Assembly (NCBI RefSeq): GCF_020881035.1
Contig: NZ_JAJITC010000010.1
Span: 124,001 to 188,000 of the forward strand
Direction: 5' to 3'
Length of the DNA stretch: 64,000 nt
Source of the DNA: Paraburkholderia translucens
GTDB taxonomy: Bacteria > Pseudomonadota > Gammaproteobacteria > Burkholderiales > Burkholderiaceae
Shown here: positions 8,574 through 16,093 of the stretch, piece by piece
Layout of the letters: the number at the start of each line of letters is the position of its first letter
How positions within the stretch are numbered: position 1 is the first letter of the stretch
Notes under the pieces: model-generated
The model's input: the letters and a program-made list of their open reading frames with translations, nothing else
What the model was told of the DNA's origin: nothing
The model's database searches: none
Made by a program: the position numbers and the translations under genes

Positions 8574-9791
8574 ATGTCCGACATCGCCAGGATCATCGCC
8601 GGTTTCAACGCGGGCCGCGACCCCGAACGGCTCGCGATGAAGTACAAAGCCATGCGCGGCTCGCCGTTCGTGTTTCTGCGTGGCACCTGTCATCTGTTCT
8701 ATGAGCGTCTGCCGCGCGCGAAAGTGCTCGACGATGCGCCGCAGGTCTGGATCTGCGGTGACATGCATTTGGAAAATTTCGGTAGCTACAAGGGGGACAA
8801 TCGGCTCGTCTACTTCGACAACAATGACTTCGACGAAGCCTGTCTCGCACCGGCGCCTTTTGAGCTCGTCCGTCTATTGACGAGCATACTGGTCGGCGCG
8901 GCCGACCTGAAGCTGCGCCGCGCCGAGGCGCTCGCGCTGTGTCATACCGCGCTCGACGCATACAGCGCCGCGCTCGCGTTCGGCAAGTCGCGCTGGATCG
9001 AAGCGGAGACCGCGACGGGCATGGTGCGCGATCTGTTCGACGCGCTCGCGAGCCGCACGCGCGCCGCGCATCTGGACCGGCGTACCTTGCTCAAAGGCAA
9101 GACGCGCACGCTGAAGGTCGATGGCAAGAAGGCGCTACCTGTCAGCGACGAACGGCACGCGGCGGTCGCGCAGTTCATGCAGCGCTTCGCGTCGACAGAG
9201 CCGAATCCCGACTTCTACCGCACGCTCGATGTCGCGCGGCGTATTGCGGGCACCGGCAGCCTCGGTGTCGACCGGTATGTGATTCTAGTCGAGGGCAAGG
9301 GTTCGCCCGATGGCAACTATCTGATCGATTTGAAAGAGGCACTGCCATCGTCGGTGAGTGCGCACGTGAAGGCTGTGCAGCCGAAGTGGCAGAGCGAGGC
9401 GCAGCGCGTCGTCGAAGTGCAGCGGCGCAATCAGGCGGTATCTCAGGCGTTCTTGCACGCGGTCGAGTTCGACGGGCGCTCCTACGTGTTGCGCGGTTTG
9501 CAGCCGTCGGAAGATCGCGTCGCGCTTGCCGACTGGAACGGCAAGCTGCCACGGCTCGAGGAGGTCATCAACAGCATGGCCGAGCTAAGCGCATGGGCGC
9601 ACCTGCGCAGCGGAGGGCGGCAGAAGTCGGCGATTGCCGATGATCTGATCGCGTACGGGAATCGACGCGATTGGCAACTGCCGTTGATCGATCTCGCGAC
9701 GAAGTGTGAGGCACAGGTCGCGGCGGATTGGAAGGCTTATTGTGAAGCTTATGATCGAGGCGTGATTGAGGTGAGTAGCTCGGCGCGGTGA
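8574..9791 (+). CDS. DUF2252 family protein
   Basis: A 405-residue cytosolic protein of the DUF2252 family. Recognisable features are the N-terminal KYKAMRGSPFVFLRGTCHLF, then CGDMHLENFG followed by FDNNDFDEA, and a late YVLRGLQPSEDRV. The GDMHLENF and DNNDFD pair resembles the catalytic HxDxxxxN and metal-binding DxD loops of aminoglycoside-phosphotransferase-like kinases. I infer a kinase-like fold, but no substrate is known to me for this family. It is a single gene with its own GGAA ribosome site. A small GC hairpin (9901-9916) without a T-run lies after it. Confidence 0.8.
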   Translation: MSDIARIIAGFNAGRDPERLAMKYKAMRGSPFVFLRGTCHLFYERLPRAKVLDDAPQVWICGDMHLENFGSYKGDNRLVYFDNNDFDEACLAPAPFELVRLLTSILVGAADLKLRRAEALALCHTALDAYSAALAFGKSRWIEAETATGMVRDLFDALASRTRAAHLDRRTLLKGKTRTLKVDGKKALPVSDERHAAVAQFMQRFASTEPNPDFYRTLDVARRIAGTGSLGVDRYVILVEGKGSPDGNYLIDLKEALPSSVSAHVKAVQPKWQSEAQRVVEVQRRNQAVSQAFLHAVEFDGRSYVLRGLQPSEDRVALADWNGKLPRLEEVINSMAELSAWAHLRSGGRQKSAIADDLIAYGNRRDWQLPLIDLATKCEAQVAADWKAYCEAYDRGVIEVSSSAR

Positions 9792-9930
9792 AGCGTTGGA
9801 TGGGGCTTACGGCTGTGCGCTCACCGGCATCGAGTTCATCGGCGATGCGGCCTGTGGCCAATCGTGGTGGCGCTTGCCAGTGTGACCTGGCTTTGCGGAG
9901 CCCCGCCGAAGCGGGGCGGTGTTCGTCTGC

Positions 9931-10425
9931 TTACGGATTGATAACTCTGCTATGTGGCGTCACTCGGGGATCGTCGCACATCCACGCGCAGCTGCCTTTG
10001 CAGATCGGCGTGAATTCTACGAACACCTGACGGTAACCAAGTGTGCCGTCGGGACGTTTTACCGCCATTTCATCTGTGAAAGTATGCTTCTCGATCAGAA
10101 TGTTTTCACTGCTGATACCAAGCTCCTGCAAATACGCTTTCACGTTCTTGGCACGGCCTTCTTTCAACTGATCCATATTGCGCTCAGCAGTATACGCACC
10201 AGCCATTATAACGGCCTGAATCTGGACGTCGGGCCATTTTTTTGCTTCAATTAAGGCAATCGTAATTGCGTGCTTATTTGCACTGGTAAGCGCGGTTGTG
10301 TTGAATGGCAACTCTATCTCCGCTTCTTCCCCGATGGTGCATGCGCCAGCTGATCCATAAAGAGAAACCGACATGGCAAGCGCTGCGACCACTGCATTGC
10401 CTCTCGCTCTCAGCGTCTTACTCAT
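9931..10425 (-). CDS. Periplasmic OmpA-like domain protein (surviving gene of the decayed cassette copy)
   Basis: A 164-residue protein with a signal peptide (cleavage near SAGA, residue 28) and one OmpA C-terminal-like domain. The helix DQLKEGRAKNVKAYLQELG with the following ISSENILIEKHTFTDE matches the R-x2-V-x2-L pattern of peptidoglycan-associated folds, though the canonical NRRVEI end is degenerate (YRQVFVEF). The tail is cysteine-containing (CKGSCAWMC), echoing the CCTGQ end of its paralogue at 10942-11352. Its ATG overlaps the stop of the M35 remnant by four bases, a relic of the same gene order as the intact cassette. Function unknown; a protective partner of the peptidase is one possibility. 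Confidence 0.65.
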   Translation of the reverse strand: MSKTLRARGNAVVAALAMSVSLYGSAGACTIGEEAEIELPFNTTALTSANKHAITIALIEAKKWPDVQIQAVIMAGAYTAERNMDQLKEGRAKNVKAYLQELGISSENILIEKHTFTDEMAVKRPDGTLGYRQVFVEFTPICKGSCAWMCDDPRVTPHSRVINP

Positions 10426-10693
10426 TTAATAGTTACCCCATCGAATGTTGCAATATAGCCGGTTATATTATCTGCATTTTTGATCGCGAGATCAGGATGA
10501 TTCATCGCAAATAGCTTTGCTCCCGATTCGGTATCCGTATACACCTCATCGATCGAACAGGTTTCGTATTGATTACGACATCGGCCATTGATCCAGGTGT
10601 TATATTGGTAAAGGCTGCGTGTACCTCGAACCATTATTCATCCTCGCTCGAATTGAAGCCGTCGCTGTTTTTGCCGAAAGATTCATTTGTCAT
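10422..10693 (-). pseudogene. M35-type peptidase remnant, internally deleted and stopped
   Basis: Starting at the ATG at 10691-10693, the frame reads MTNESFGKNSDGF, then SSEDE, a TAA stop, then WFEVHAAFTNITP. This parallels residues 1-45 of the intact peptidase at 11345-12037 (ENEEWFEVHTGAITNTNP). After VINT the match jumps, in another frame, to IDEVYTDTESGAKLF and NHPDLAIKNADNITGYIATF, matching the last ~30 residues (NPEQAVENADSIAGYV). About 150 codons, including the HExxH zinc site, are missing. The internal stop, the frame change and the lost active site show a dead gene. Confidence 0.75.
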
Positions 10694-10733
10694 CTGTTTT
10701 GCCATAATGAAAATGCCTACCTGTTCTTCACCC

Positions 10734-10859
10734 CTATGAAGTCGCAACTTCGACAGAATATAGCTTTGCGTCACCTGTCGAAATACGCTGCGTGCGCCCG
10801 GCAATATCAGTTACACCCGTATCATCGGCAGATCGCTCGAACAGACACGCTTTAAGCTC
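10734..10859 (-). pseudogene. 3' fragment of a duplicate of the 12064-12537 gene
   Basis: The minus-strand frame ends GVTDIAGRTQRISTGDAKLYS and VEVATS, then stop. This lines up with GVTDSQGCTQRISTSDPKQIS and IDVAAS at the end of the 12064-12537 product. Only about 41 codons remain and no start region is recognisable, so it is a truncated copy. It sits directly upstream of the M35 remnant, in the same order as in the intact cassette. Confidence 0.65.
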
Positions 10860-10941
10860 AAATAAAAAACCCGTCGAAGTGGGCAATCGTTACATAGTGG
10901 AATCGACTCAGTTACGACTTGGCGCACGTTGGATGTAAGCG

Positions 10942-11352
10942 CTACTGGCCCGTACAACACTTGTTGGGACAATCAGGCTCAAACGATATTTCAACACGTC
11001 GGCCGTTTTCGACATCGTTCTTCGAGTAGACGCGTGAACTTGTCTTTACCGATCCACGCAAGAAGCCAAATTTATCCAGCACCGCTTTCCCCGCTATCAG
11101 GCGAGCTTGGGCCAATTGCGTTGGATTCTGTTCTCGTTCCTCGGCATGCCCACTTACTAGCGTTGTTTCTTTAGTTTTGTGATTCGCGTAGGCAATCTTT
11201 TGATCGGCTACCCAGTTAGCAAGTCGTAAAATCTCATCAACGGGGATAACGGCACTATTTGGTGGGAAATAGATATCGAAATTCTCGCCAGGCATACACG
11301 CGAAAACATGTCCCGATACCAGAACCGAAAGGATGGCGAAGAGTTTACGCAT
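10942..11352 (-). CDS. Periplasmic OmpA-like domain protein (intact cassette)
   Basis: The 136-residue product starts MRKLFAILSVLVSGHVFA, a signal peptide, followed by an OmpA C-terminal-like domain. It has SGHAEEREQNPTQLAQARLI and a terminal ENGRRVEISF, close to the GHTD...L(S)xxRA and GRxxNRRVEI signatures of peptidoglycan-binding OmpA domains. The C-terminus is cysteine-rich (CPNKCCTGQ). The ATG at 11350-11352 overlaps the end of the peptidase gene by eight bases, so the two are probably translationally coupled. A longer frame from 11535 runs through the peptidase gene and was not used. Guarding the cell against the neighbouring peptidase is inference only. Confidence 0.7.
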   Translation of the reverse strand: MRKLFAILSVLVSGHVFACMPGENFDIYFPPNSAVIPVDEILRLANWVADQKIAYANHKTKETTLVSGHAEEREQNPTQLAQARLIAGKAVLDKFGFLRGSVKTSSRVYSKNDVENGRRVEISFEPDCPNKCCTGQ

Positions 11353-12037
11353 TGTAGATAACGTATCCAGCGATGCTATCAGCGTTTTCGACGGCCTGTT
11401 CAGGGTTCGTTCCTCCCCACGAAAGGCACTCATCCATGAAGTATTTCCAATCTTTGGTTCCCATTGTGTCTTGAAAGTGGCTTGCCTCATGGATGAGCGT
11501 AGAAACAATTGAATCCTTGTCCCAAGAGAAATCACGCATTGAACAAAAATCCAGGTGAATGGCGATCGTGTGCGTTTTGGTATCTGGCGCGCACACTTCG
11601 GCGACCACGCCGGATTTTACGGGATTTGGTACGCATCCCAAGTATCTTGCGGTATTAGGTTCCCATCGGACAAAATTATCACCGGTTAGTCCTCGCAACA
11701 CGCGGACAATTGATGTTAAACCACGCGCAAGCCGGTTTCTTGCTGGCTCCTCGCAATTGCCAAACCATGCTCGCACCCGTTCCTGATCTGATGCAGACCA
11801 GCGAGCCAAATCCTCTAAGCGGGTCTCAATGTAACCAACAGCACGATCCCGGCAGTTCAGAACCATGTCGCGAAAATCTTTGTTTGACATATTCGGACAT
11901 ATCTTGTCTGTGTTGATTGTGACATGGACCATTGAATCAGGGTTTGTATTGGTAATGGCACCTGTGTGTACCTCGAACCATTCTTCATTCTCGTCGGTCC
12001 TGAAGCCGTAACTATTCCTGATAGAAAATTCATTCAT
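11345..12037 (-). CDS. M35-type (aspzincin) zinc metallopeptidase domain protein
   Basis: A 230-residue protein without a signal peptide. Near the C-terminus it has HEASH (183-187), followed by GTKDW with a candidate third ligand Asp196, and the ending NADSIAGYV. This is the HExxH, GTxD, NAD-Y arrangement of deuterolysin and peptidyl-Lys metallopeptidases (M35). It has eight cysteines. Bacterial M35 domains are common in polymorphic-toxin and type VI effector proteins. The missing signal peptide and a preceding gene with a type VI-like domain fit a delivered effector, but this is inference. Local composition is visibly AT-richer than the flanking genes. Confidence 0.75.
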   Translation of the reverse strand: MNEFSIRNSYGFRTDENEEWFEVHTGAITNTNPDSMVHVTINTDKICPNMSNKDFRDMVLNCRDRAVGYIETRLEDLARWSASDQERVRAWFGNCEEPARNRLARGLTSIVRVLRGLTGDNFVRWEPNTARYLGCVPNPVKSGVVAEVCAPDTKTHTIAIHLDFCSMRDFSWDKDSIVSTLIHEASHFQDTMGTKDWKYFMDECLSWGGTNPEQAVENADSIAGYVIYNA

Positions 12038-12063
12038 CGTCTTTTTTCCGTCGTGAAAAAACC

Positions 12064-12537
12064 TTACCTGCTCTGCGTCCCCTGTGACGCAGCAACGTCG
12101 ATAGAAATCTGCTTTGGATCACTTGTCGAAATACGCTGCGTGCACCCCTGAGAATCAGTTACGCCTTTCGCGAGAACTCTCGAACCGACGCGCACCCGGT
12201 AACGCACCCCCACCAGTCGCTTGCCCGCGAAATCTCTCAGCGTGAACTGCTCATCGAACCGTTTAGGGGTGCGCTCGCGGCAATCGCACGCCCATGCGTA
12301 ACCCAGGGCTTCGGCCATGTCATAACCGTTTGAATACGATCGAAGCCTATCCTGCGGAAAGAATTCGCCGGTTTCGACGTTCAAAGCCATCGCGGACGGC
12401 ATTGGCGGGAAGTTGGAATATATTGAATATGTCACGCGGCAAAGCAGGCATTCTTCCTTGCCCCCAGTGCCGTCCTGTTTCTGTTGCTCCGTTCGACCCC
12501 TTTCTATTTTCCAGAAAACACTCGACGAATTAACCAT
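12064..12537 (-). CDS. Small protein with type VI effector-associated-like C-terminal domain
   Basis: A 157-residue protein of unknown function. The second half (about 90-155) reads FDEQFTLRDFAGKRLVGV, then a YRVR strand, GVTDSQGCTQRISTSD and ISIDVAAS. That resembles the short beta-rich module (substrate-like 'RYRV...G.TD..G.TQRI.T') often found at the ends of PAAR or VgrG proteins and next to type VI effectors. The N-terminal half has a CLLC pair and no recognised domain. It is first in a minus-strand cassette, 26 bases upstream of the M35 peptidase. A role as adaptor or carrier for that peptidase is plausible, but no PAAR or VgrG gene is present in the window. The start is uncertain, as no clear ribosome site precedes the ATG at 12537. 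Confidence 0.5.
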   Translation of the reverse strand: MVNSSSVFWKIERGRTEQQKQDGTGGKEECLLCRVTYSIYSNFPPMPSAMALNVETGEFFPQDRLRSYSNGYDMAEALGYAWACDCRERTPKRFDEQFTLRDFAGKRLVGVRYRVRVGSRVLAKGVTDSQGCTQRISTSDPKQISIDVAASQGTQSR

Positions 12538-12654
12538 CTGAAAGAGTCACGGTCAACATCTTTAATTTGAGATAGAGCCGATTTGACAAATATTTACAAT
12601 AATTCCAGGTATCTCATTTTCAATTGCATCTTTCCGATATTGCGGCTCAACAAA

Positions 12655-12677
12655 AAAGGCGGCATTGAGCCGCCTTT
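12655..12677 (-). terminator. Rho-independent terminator on the minus strand
   Basis: Nine-base stem AAAGGCGGC / GCCGCCTTT around an ATTGA loop. Read on the minus strand it is followed by a run of six T, so it can end transcription arriving from the dehydrogenase pseudogene and separate it from the AT-rich island. An outer GCGGCTCAA / TTGAGCCGC pairing overlaps it. Confidence 0.65.
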
Positions 12678-12801
12678 GCCGGCAGGTATCGACACCGGTC
12701 AGTGCTTCATCGAGGAAGCGTTCATAGCCGCCAGTTTGTGGTTCACGCCTCGCGTAGCGTCATCGAGGGGATCTGCCGTATCGCCGGCCGCGCAGAAAAG
12801 T

Positions 12802-13748
12802 TCATCGCTTGAGCAGCACGCTTTCCGTCGCCTCCTTGACGATGCGCGCGCTGCCTAACAGGGCTTCACGCTCGACGGGATCGAGTTCCGGATAGGCGAT
12901 CAACCGCGCGCCCCGACCATTGACGACCATTGGCAGCGACACGCACACGTCCGGTACGCCTTCCACTTCAGCCTGGACGATGCCCACTGTGAGGATGAGA
13001 TCCATGTCATGCACGATGGCCTCGCAGATCCGTCCTATCGCGCTGGCGATGCCGTAGTGGGTGGCGCCCTTGCCCGCCTTGATGAGCTTCGCCGCCTCGT
13101 GCACGGAGCGCACGATCAGATCCCTGCTGGCGGAGCCTGGCTCCTTGCCGTGTCTCGTCAGGAAGGTTTCGAGCGGCATGCCGCAGACCGTTGCGCCGGA
13201 CCACTGGATCAAGGCCGATTCGCATGCTCGCCGAGCACATAGGCGTGAATTGCGGACGCCACCACGCCGAGCCGCTCGGACAGCAGCGAGCGCAGCCGCC
13301 CGGTGTCGAGCGAAGTGCCAGTGCTGATGACGCGCTCGCGCGCGCAATTCAGGCGGCCGTAAACGGCGCCGGTCAGCACGTCGCACGGGTTGGTCGCGAT
13401 CAGATAGATCGCCTCGGGCGCGAGCGGCGCGATGCGATCGACGATCACCGCCGCGATGTCCGCGTTGGTTTTGGCCAGGTGCAGCCGAGTCTCGCCAGGT
13501 CTGACGCCGGCGCCGGCGGTAATCACCACGATGTCGGCGTCGCGCGCGTCTTCGTAATCTCCTGCCCTGAAACGGCTGTGCCCCCAGAACGCGGCGGCGT
13601 GCGCGAGATCCAGAACCTGTCCTTCAGCGCGCACCCGCGCGACGTCGATGATGACGACTTGCGCGCTCGGAATGGCCAACGCCACGAACAGGGCCGCCGA
13701 TGCTCCAACCAGCCCCGCGCCGACGATAACGATTTTGGTTTGCCGCAT
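12802..13748 (-). pseudogene. Lactate/malate dehydrogenase family gene with a one-base frameshift
   Basis: Two overlapping frames encode one LDH/MDH-family enzyme. The first (13748 to about 13222) has the Rossmann loop IVGAGLVGAS, the substrate loop AGAGVRPGETR, IATNPCDVLT and HAYVLGEH, then ends in NRP-stop. The second continues SALIQWSGATVCGMPLE to the end at 12802. Adding one G after CAT near 13222 would restore GEHGESALIQW, with the catalytic histidine pair in register, so a single-base deletion (or sequencing error) breaks the gene. At the specificity position (Gln102 of lactate dehydrogenases, Arg in malate dehydrogenases) this protein has Val, so the original substrate may have been another 2-hydroxy acid. 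A terminator follows. Confidence 0.85.
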
Positions 13749-13848
13749 CGCGAACCTCGGTCAGTTCGAGCTTCAGCCCCCCGAGATCGTCGCATGCGCG
13801 CATTTCCCATCAATCGGACCTTGGTCCTACCCGACCGCAAGGCGTTTT

Positions 13849-14232
13849 TCACGCGATCCGTTCAACCCATCGACTCCGCCAATCCGGTGCCTCAAACGGA
13901 TCCGCGAAATACTGCGTCTCGTGGACGACCTTGCCGTCGCGGAACTCCATCACGCTGACGGTGTAAGCGATGCGCCCCTGATAGCTGATGCTGTACTCGG
14001 TTATCCAGAGATTGCCGTCGCCTTGAATTCGCCGGACATCGAAGCCGGATGGCTTCCCGGGATGATGACTGCGCAATGCCTGCAAATTCGCCCGTCCTTG
14101 GATTCGCTCGCCTGATTGGGGGTAGTCGCAGATCGCATCGTCATCGTAGATATCGTGTTCAGCATCGAGATCGCCGGCAGCTGAGGCCTGCCAGTGTGCC
14201 TTCAAGGCCTCAAGTATGGTTTCTTCGTTCAT
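13849..14232 (-). CDS. SnoaL-like / NTF2-fold protein
   Basis: A 127-residue single-domain protein of the SnoaL-like polyketide cyclase or NTF2 superfamily: N-terminal helix TILEALKAHWQASAAGDLDA, then YDDDAICDYPQSGERIQGR, and C-terminal strands ISYQGRIAYTVSVMEFRDGK. These cone-shaped domains serve as small enzymes or binding proteins, and no catalytic role can be assigned. The start is the ATG at 14230-14232, directly preceded by a GGAGA ribosome site; an extended frame to 14472 lacks support. Divergent from the GH1 operon, with the LacI operator in the shared upstream region. Confidence 0.7.
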   Translation of the reverse strand: MNEETILEALKAHWQASAAGDLDAEHDIYDDDAICDYPQSGERIQGRANLQALRSHHPGKPSGFDVRRIQGDGNLWITEYSISYQGRIAYTVSVMEFRDGKVVHETQYFADPFEAPDWRSRWVERIA

Positions 14233-14490
14233 GAAGTATCTCCAGGTCGAGGGGCGCCAGTTCATCGGTCGATCAGTTGCGCGCTGTGGTTGCGATGACA
14301 TTTTCGCCCCGCGCGACACGGGCTGCGACCCGCTTCCGGCCCTGACCAACCGACCCGCCGGCCGGAATTCCGTCATAATCCGCCACCCCGATGCGACCGG
14401 CATCACACTCGCAAGCGTGCCAGCAGCCCCTCCAGACAAACCCGGATTGCTGCTGCGATTTCCACGCTGCAATCTTTCGCCAGCCAGTGT

Positions 14491-14504
14491 GGAAGCGCTT
14501 CCAA
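14491..14504. promoter_or_regulatory. LacI-family operator upstream of the GH1 operon
   Basis: A perfect 14-base palindrome TGGAAGCGCTTCCA with the central CG step typical of LacI/GalR-family operators. It lies about 80 bases before the glycosidase start, and the operon ends with a LacI-type regulator gene. No second perfect copy was seen before the binding-protein gene or before the regulator. Confidence 0.75.
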
Positions 14505-14584
14505 CCCAGCGTTCACGGCATGCGCGAAGCTCAGCGCCTAAAGTTCCACCACACCCGGTTCAACCTCATGGCAGGAGAGAATCC

Positions 14585-16000
14585 GTGGAAAACGACGCAT
14601 CCGCAGTCGTCGCCGCCGCCCCTCACGCTCAGGGCGGCCCGCACACCGACCCATTCACGCCGCCCGCCGACTCGTCGCTGTGGCGCAAGGACTTTCTGAT
14701 CGGCGCGGCGACCGCGTCATATCAGATCGAAGGCGCGGTCAACGAAGACGGCCGTCTGCCGTCGATCTGGGACACCTACTCGGCCACGCCGGGCAAGGTG
14801 CTGGCCGGCGACACCGGCGCCGTCGCGTGCGATCACTATCATCGCTGGGAACAGGACGTCGATCTGCTCGCGGGGCTCGGCCTCGAAGCCTACCGGCTGT
14901 CGACCGCATGGCCGCGCGTGATGGACGAAAAAGGCGCGCCCAACCGCAAGGGGCTCGACTTCTACAAGCGCCTGCTCGAACGGCTCAAAGAGAAGAACAT
15001 CACGACCTTTGTCACGCTGTATCACTGGGATCTGCCTCAGCATCTCGAGGATCGCGGCGGCTGGCTCAATCGCGAAACCGCGTACCGTTTCGCCGATTAC
15101 GCGGACCTGATGAGCCGCGAACTGCACGGCCTCGTCGATGCATGGGCGACGCTCAACGAGCCGTGGTGTTCTGCGTACCTCGGCTACTGCGTCGGCCGTC
15201 ATGCGCCGGGTCTCACGAACGTGCGTTTCGCCACACAGGCGATGCACCATCTGCTGCTCGCTCACGCCTTGGCGCTCCCGGTGCTGCGCGCGAACGATCC
15301 GCGCTCGCACAAGGGCATCGTCGCGAACGTCGGGCGCGGCACGCCGAATAGCGACAGCGCCGCCGACCGTCGTGCGGCCGAGCTGTTCGAAATCCAGCAC
15401 AACGCATGGGTTCTCGATCCGCTGTTCAAGGGCGAGTATCCGCAAGACCTGTTCGAGCTGTGGCCGCGCGCCGAGCCGCTCGTGCTCGACGGGGACATGC
15501 AGAAGATCAATGCGCCGCTCGATTTCCTTGGCATCAACTATTATTTCCGCACCAACGTCGCGAGCGACGGCGGCGCCGGTTTCACGGAGGTGCCGCTCGA
15601 AGGCGTCGAGCGTACGCAGATGGGATGGGAGGTTTACCCCGACGGTCTACGCGAACTGCTAATCGGTTTCAAGAAGACCTATGTCAATCTGCCGCCGATC
15701 TACATCACCGAGAACGGCATGGCATCGAACGACCAGGTGATCGACGGCCGCGTCGAGGACACGCAGCGCATCTCCTTCCTGAAGCGCCATCTCGCGGCGC
15801 TCGATCAGGCGATCAAGGCCGGCGTCGATGTGCGCGGCTATTTCCTTTGGTCGCTGATGGACAACTTCGAATGGGCGTTCGGCTACGAGCGGCGTTTCGG
15901 CATCGTGCATGTCGACTACAAGACGCAGCAACGGACGATCAAACGTAGTGGCGAACTGGTGTCGAAATTTCTCAAAGATCGCAACGCGCAAGCGCAATAA
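14585..16000 (+). CDS. Glycoside hydrolase family 1 beta-glucosidase
   Basis: A 471-residue cytosolic GH1 enzyme. It has the N-terminal FLIGAATASYQIEGA signature, HWDLPQHL, the acid/base glutamate in TLNEPW (Glu192), the nucleophile glutamate in YITENG (about residue 380), and the closing FLWSLMDNFEWAFGY. It cleaves beta-linked disaccharides or aryl glucosides; the exact sugar is not readable. The start was set at GTG 14585, since an AGGAGAG site precedes it by five bases and the protein then begins at normal GH1 length. Upstream in-frame codons from 14216 overlap the operator and would not be translated. First gene of a sugar operon with an ABC importer and LacI regulator. Confidence 0.92.
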   Translation: MENDASAVVAAAPHAQGGPHTDPFTPPADSSLWRKDFLIGAATASYQIEGAVNEDGRLPSIWDTYSATPGKVLAGDTGAVACDHYHRWEQDVDLLAGLGLEAYRLSTAWPRVMDEKGAPNRKGLDFYKRLLERLKEKNITTFVTLYHWDLPQHLEDRGGWLNRETAYRFADYADLMSRELHGLVDAWATLNEPWCSAYLGYCVGRHAPGLTNVRFATQAMHHLLLAHALALPVLRANDPRSHKGIVANVGRGTPNSDSAADRRAAELFEIQHNAWVLDPLFKGEYPQDLFELWPRAEPLVLDGDMQKINAPLDFLGINYYFRTNVASDGGAGFTEVPLEGVERTQMGWEVYPDGLRELLIGFKKTYVNLPPIYITENGMASNDQVIDGRVEDTQRISFLKRHLAALDQAIKAGVDVRGYFLWSLMDNFEWAFGYERRFGIVHVDYKTQQRTIKRSGELVSKFLKDRNAQAQ

Positions 16001-16093
16001 ACACAATCAAGGCGACGCAGCAACGATGTAAAACCGGGTGGAGCTGGTTGTATTTCGACTTTACACACGGGCACGGAGCCCGGAGGAGACGGA

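Noticed and set aside
9901..9916. GC hairpin after the DUF2252 gene as terminator
   Set aside because: Six-base stem with a CGAA loop but no T-run on either strand; too weak to call.
12583..12858. 91-codon plus-strand frame near the terminator
   Set aside because: Runs through the hairpin and into the dehydrogenase on the other strand; no ribosome site and no domain.
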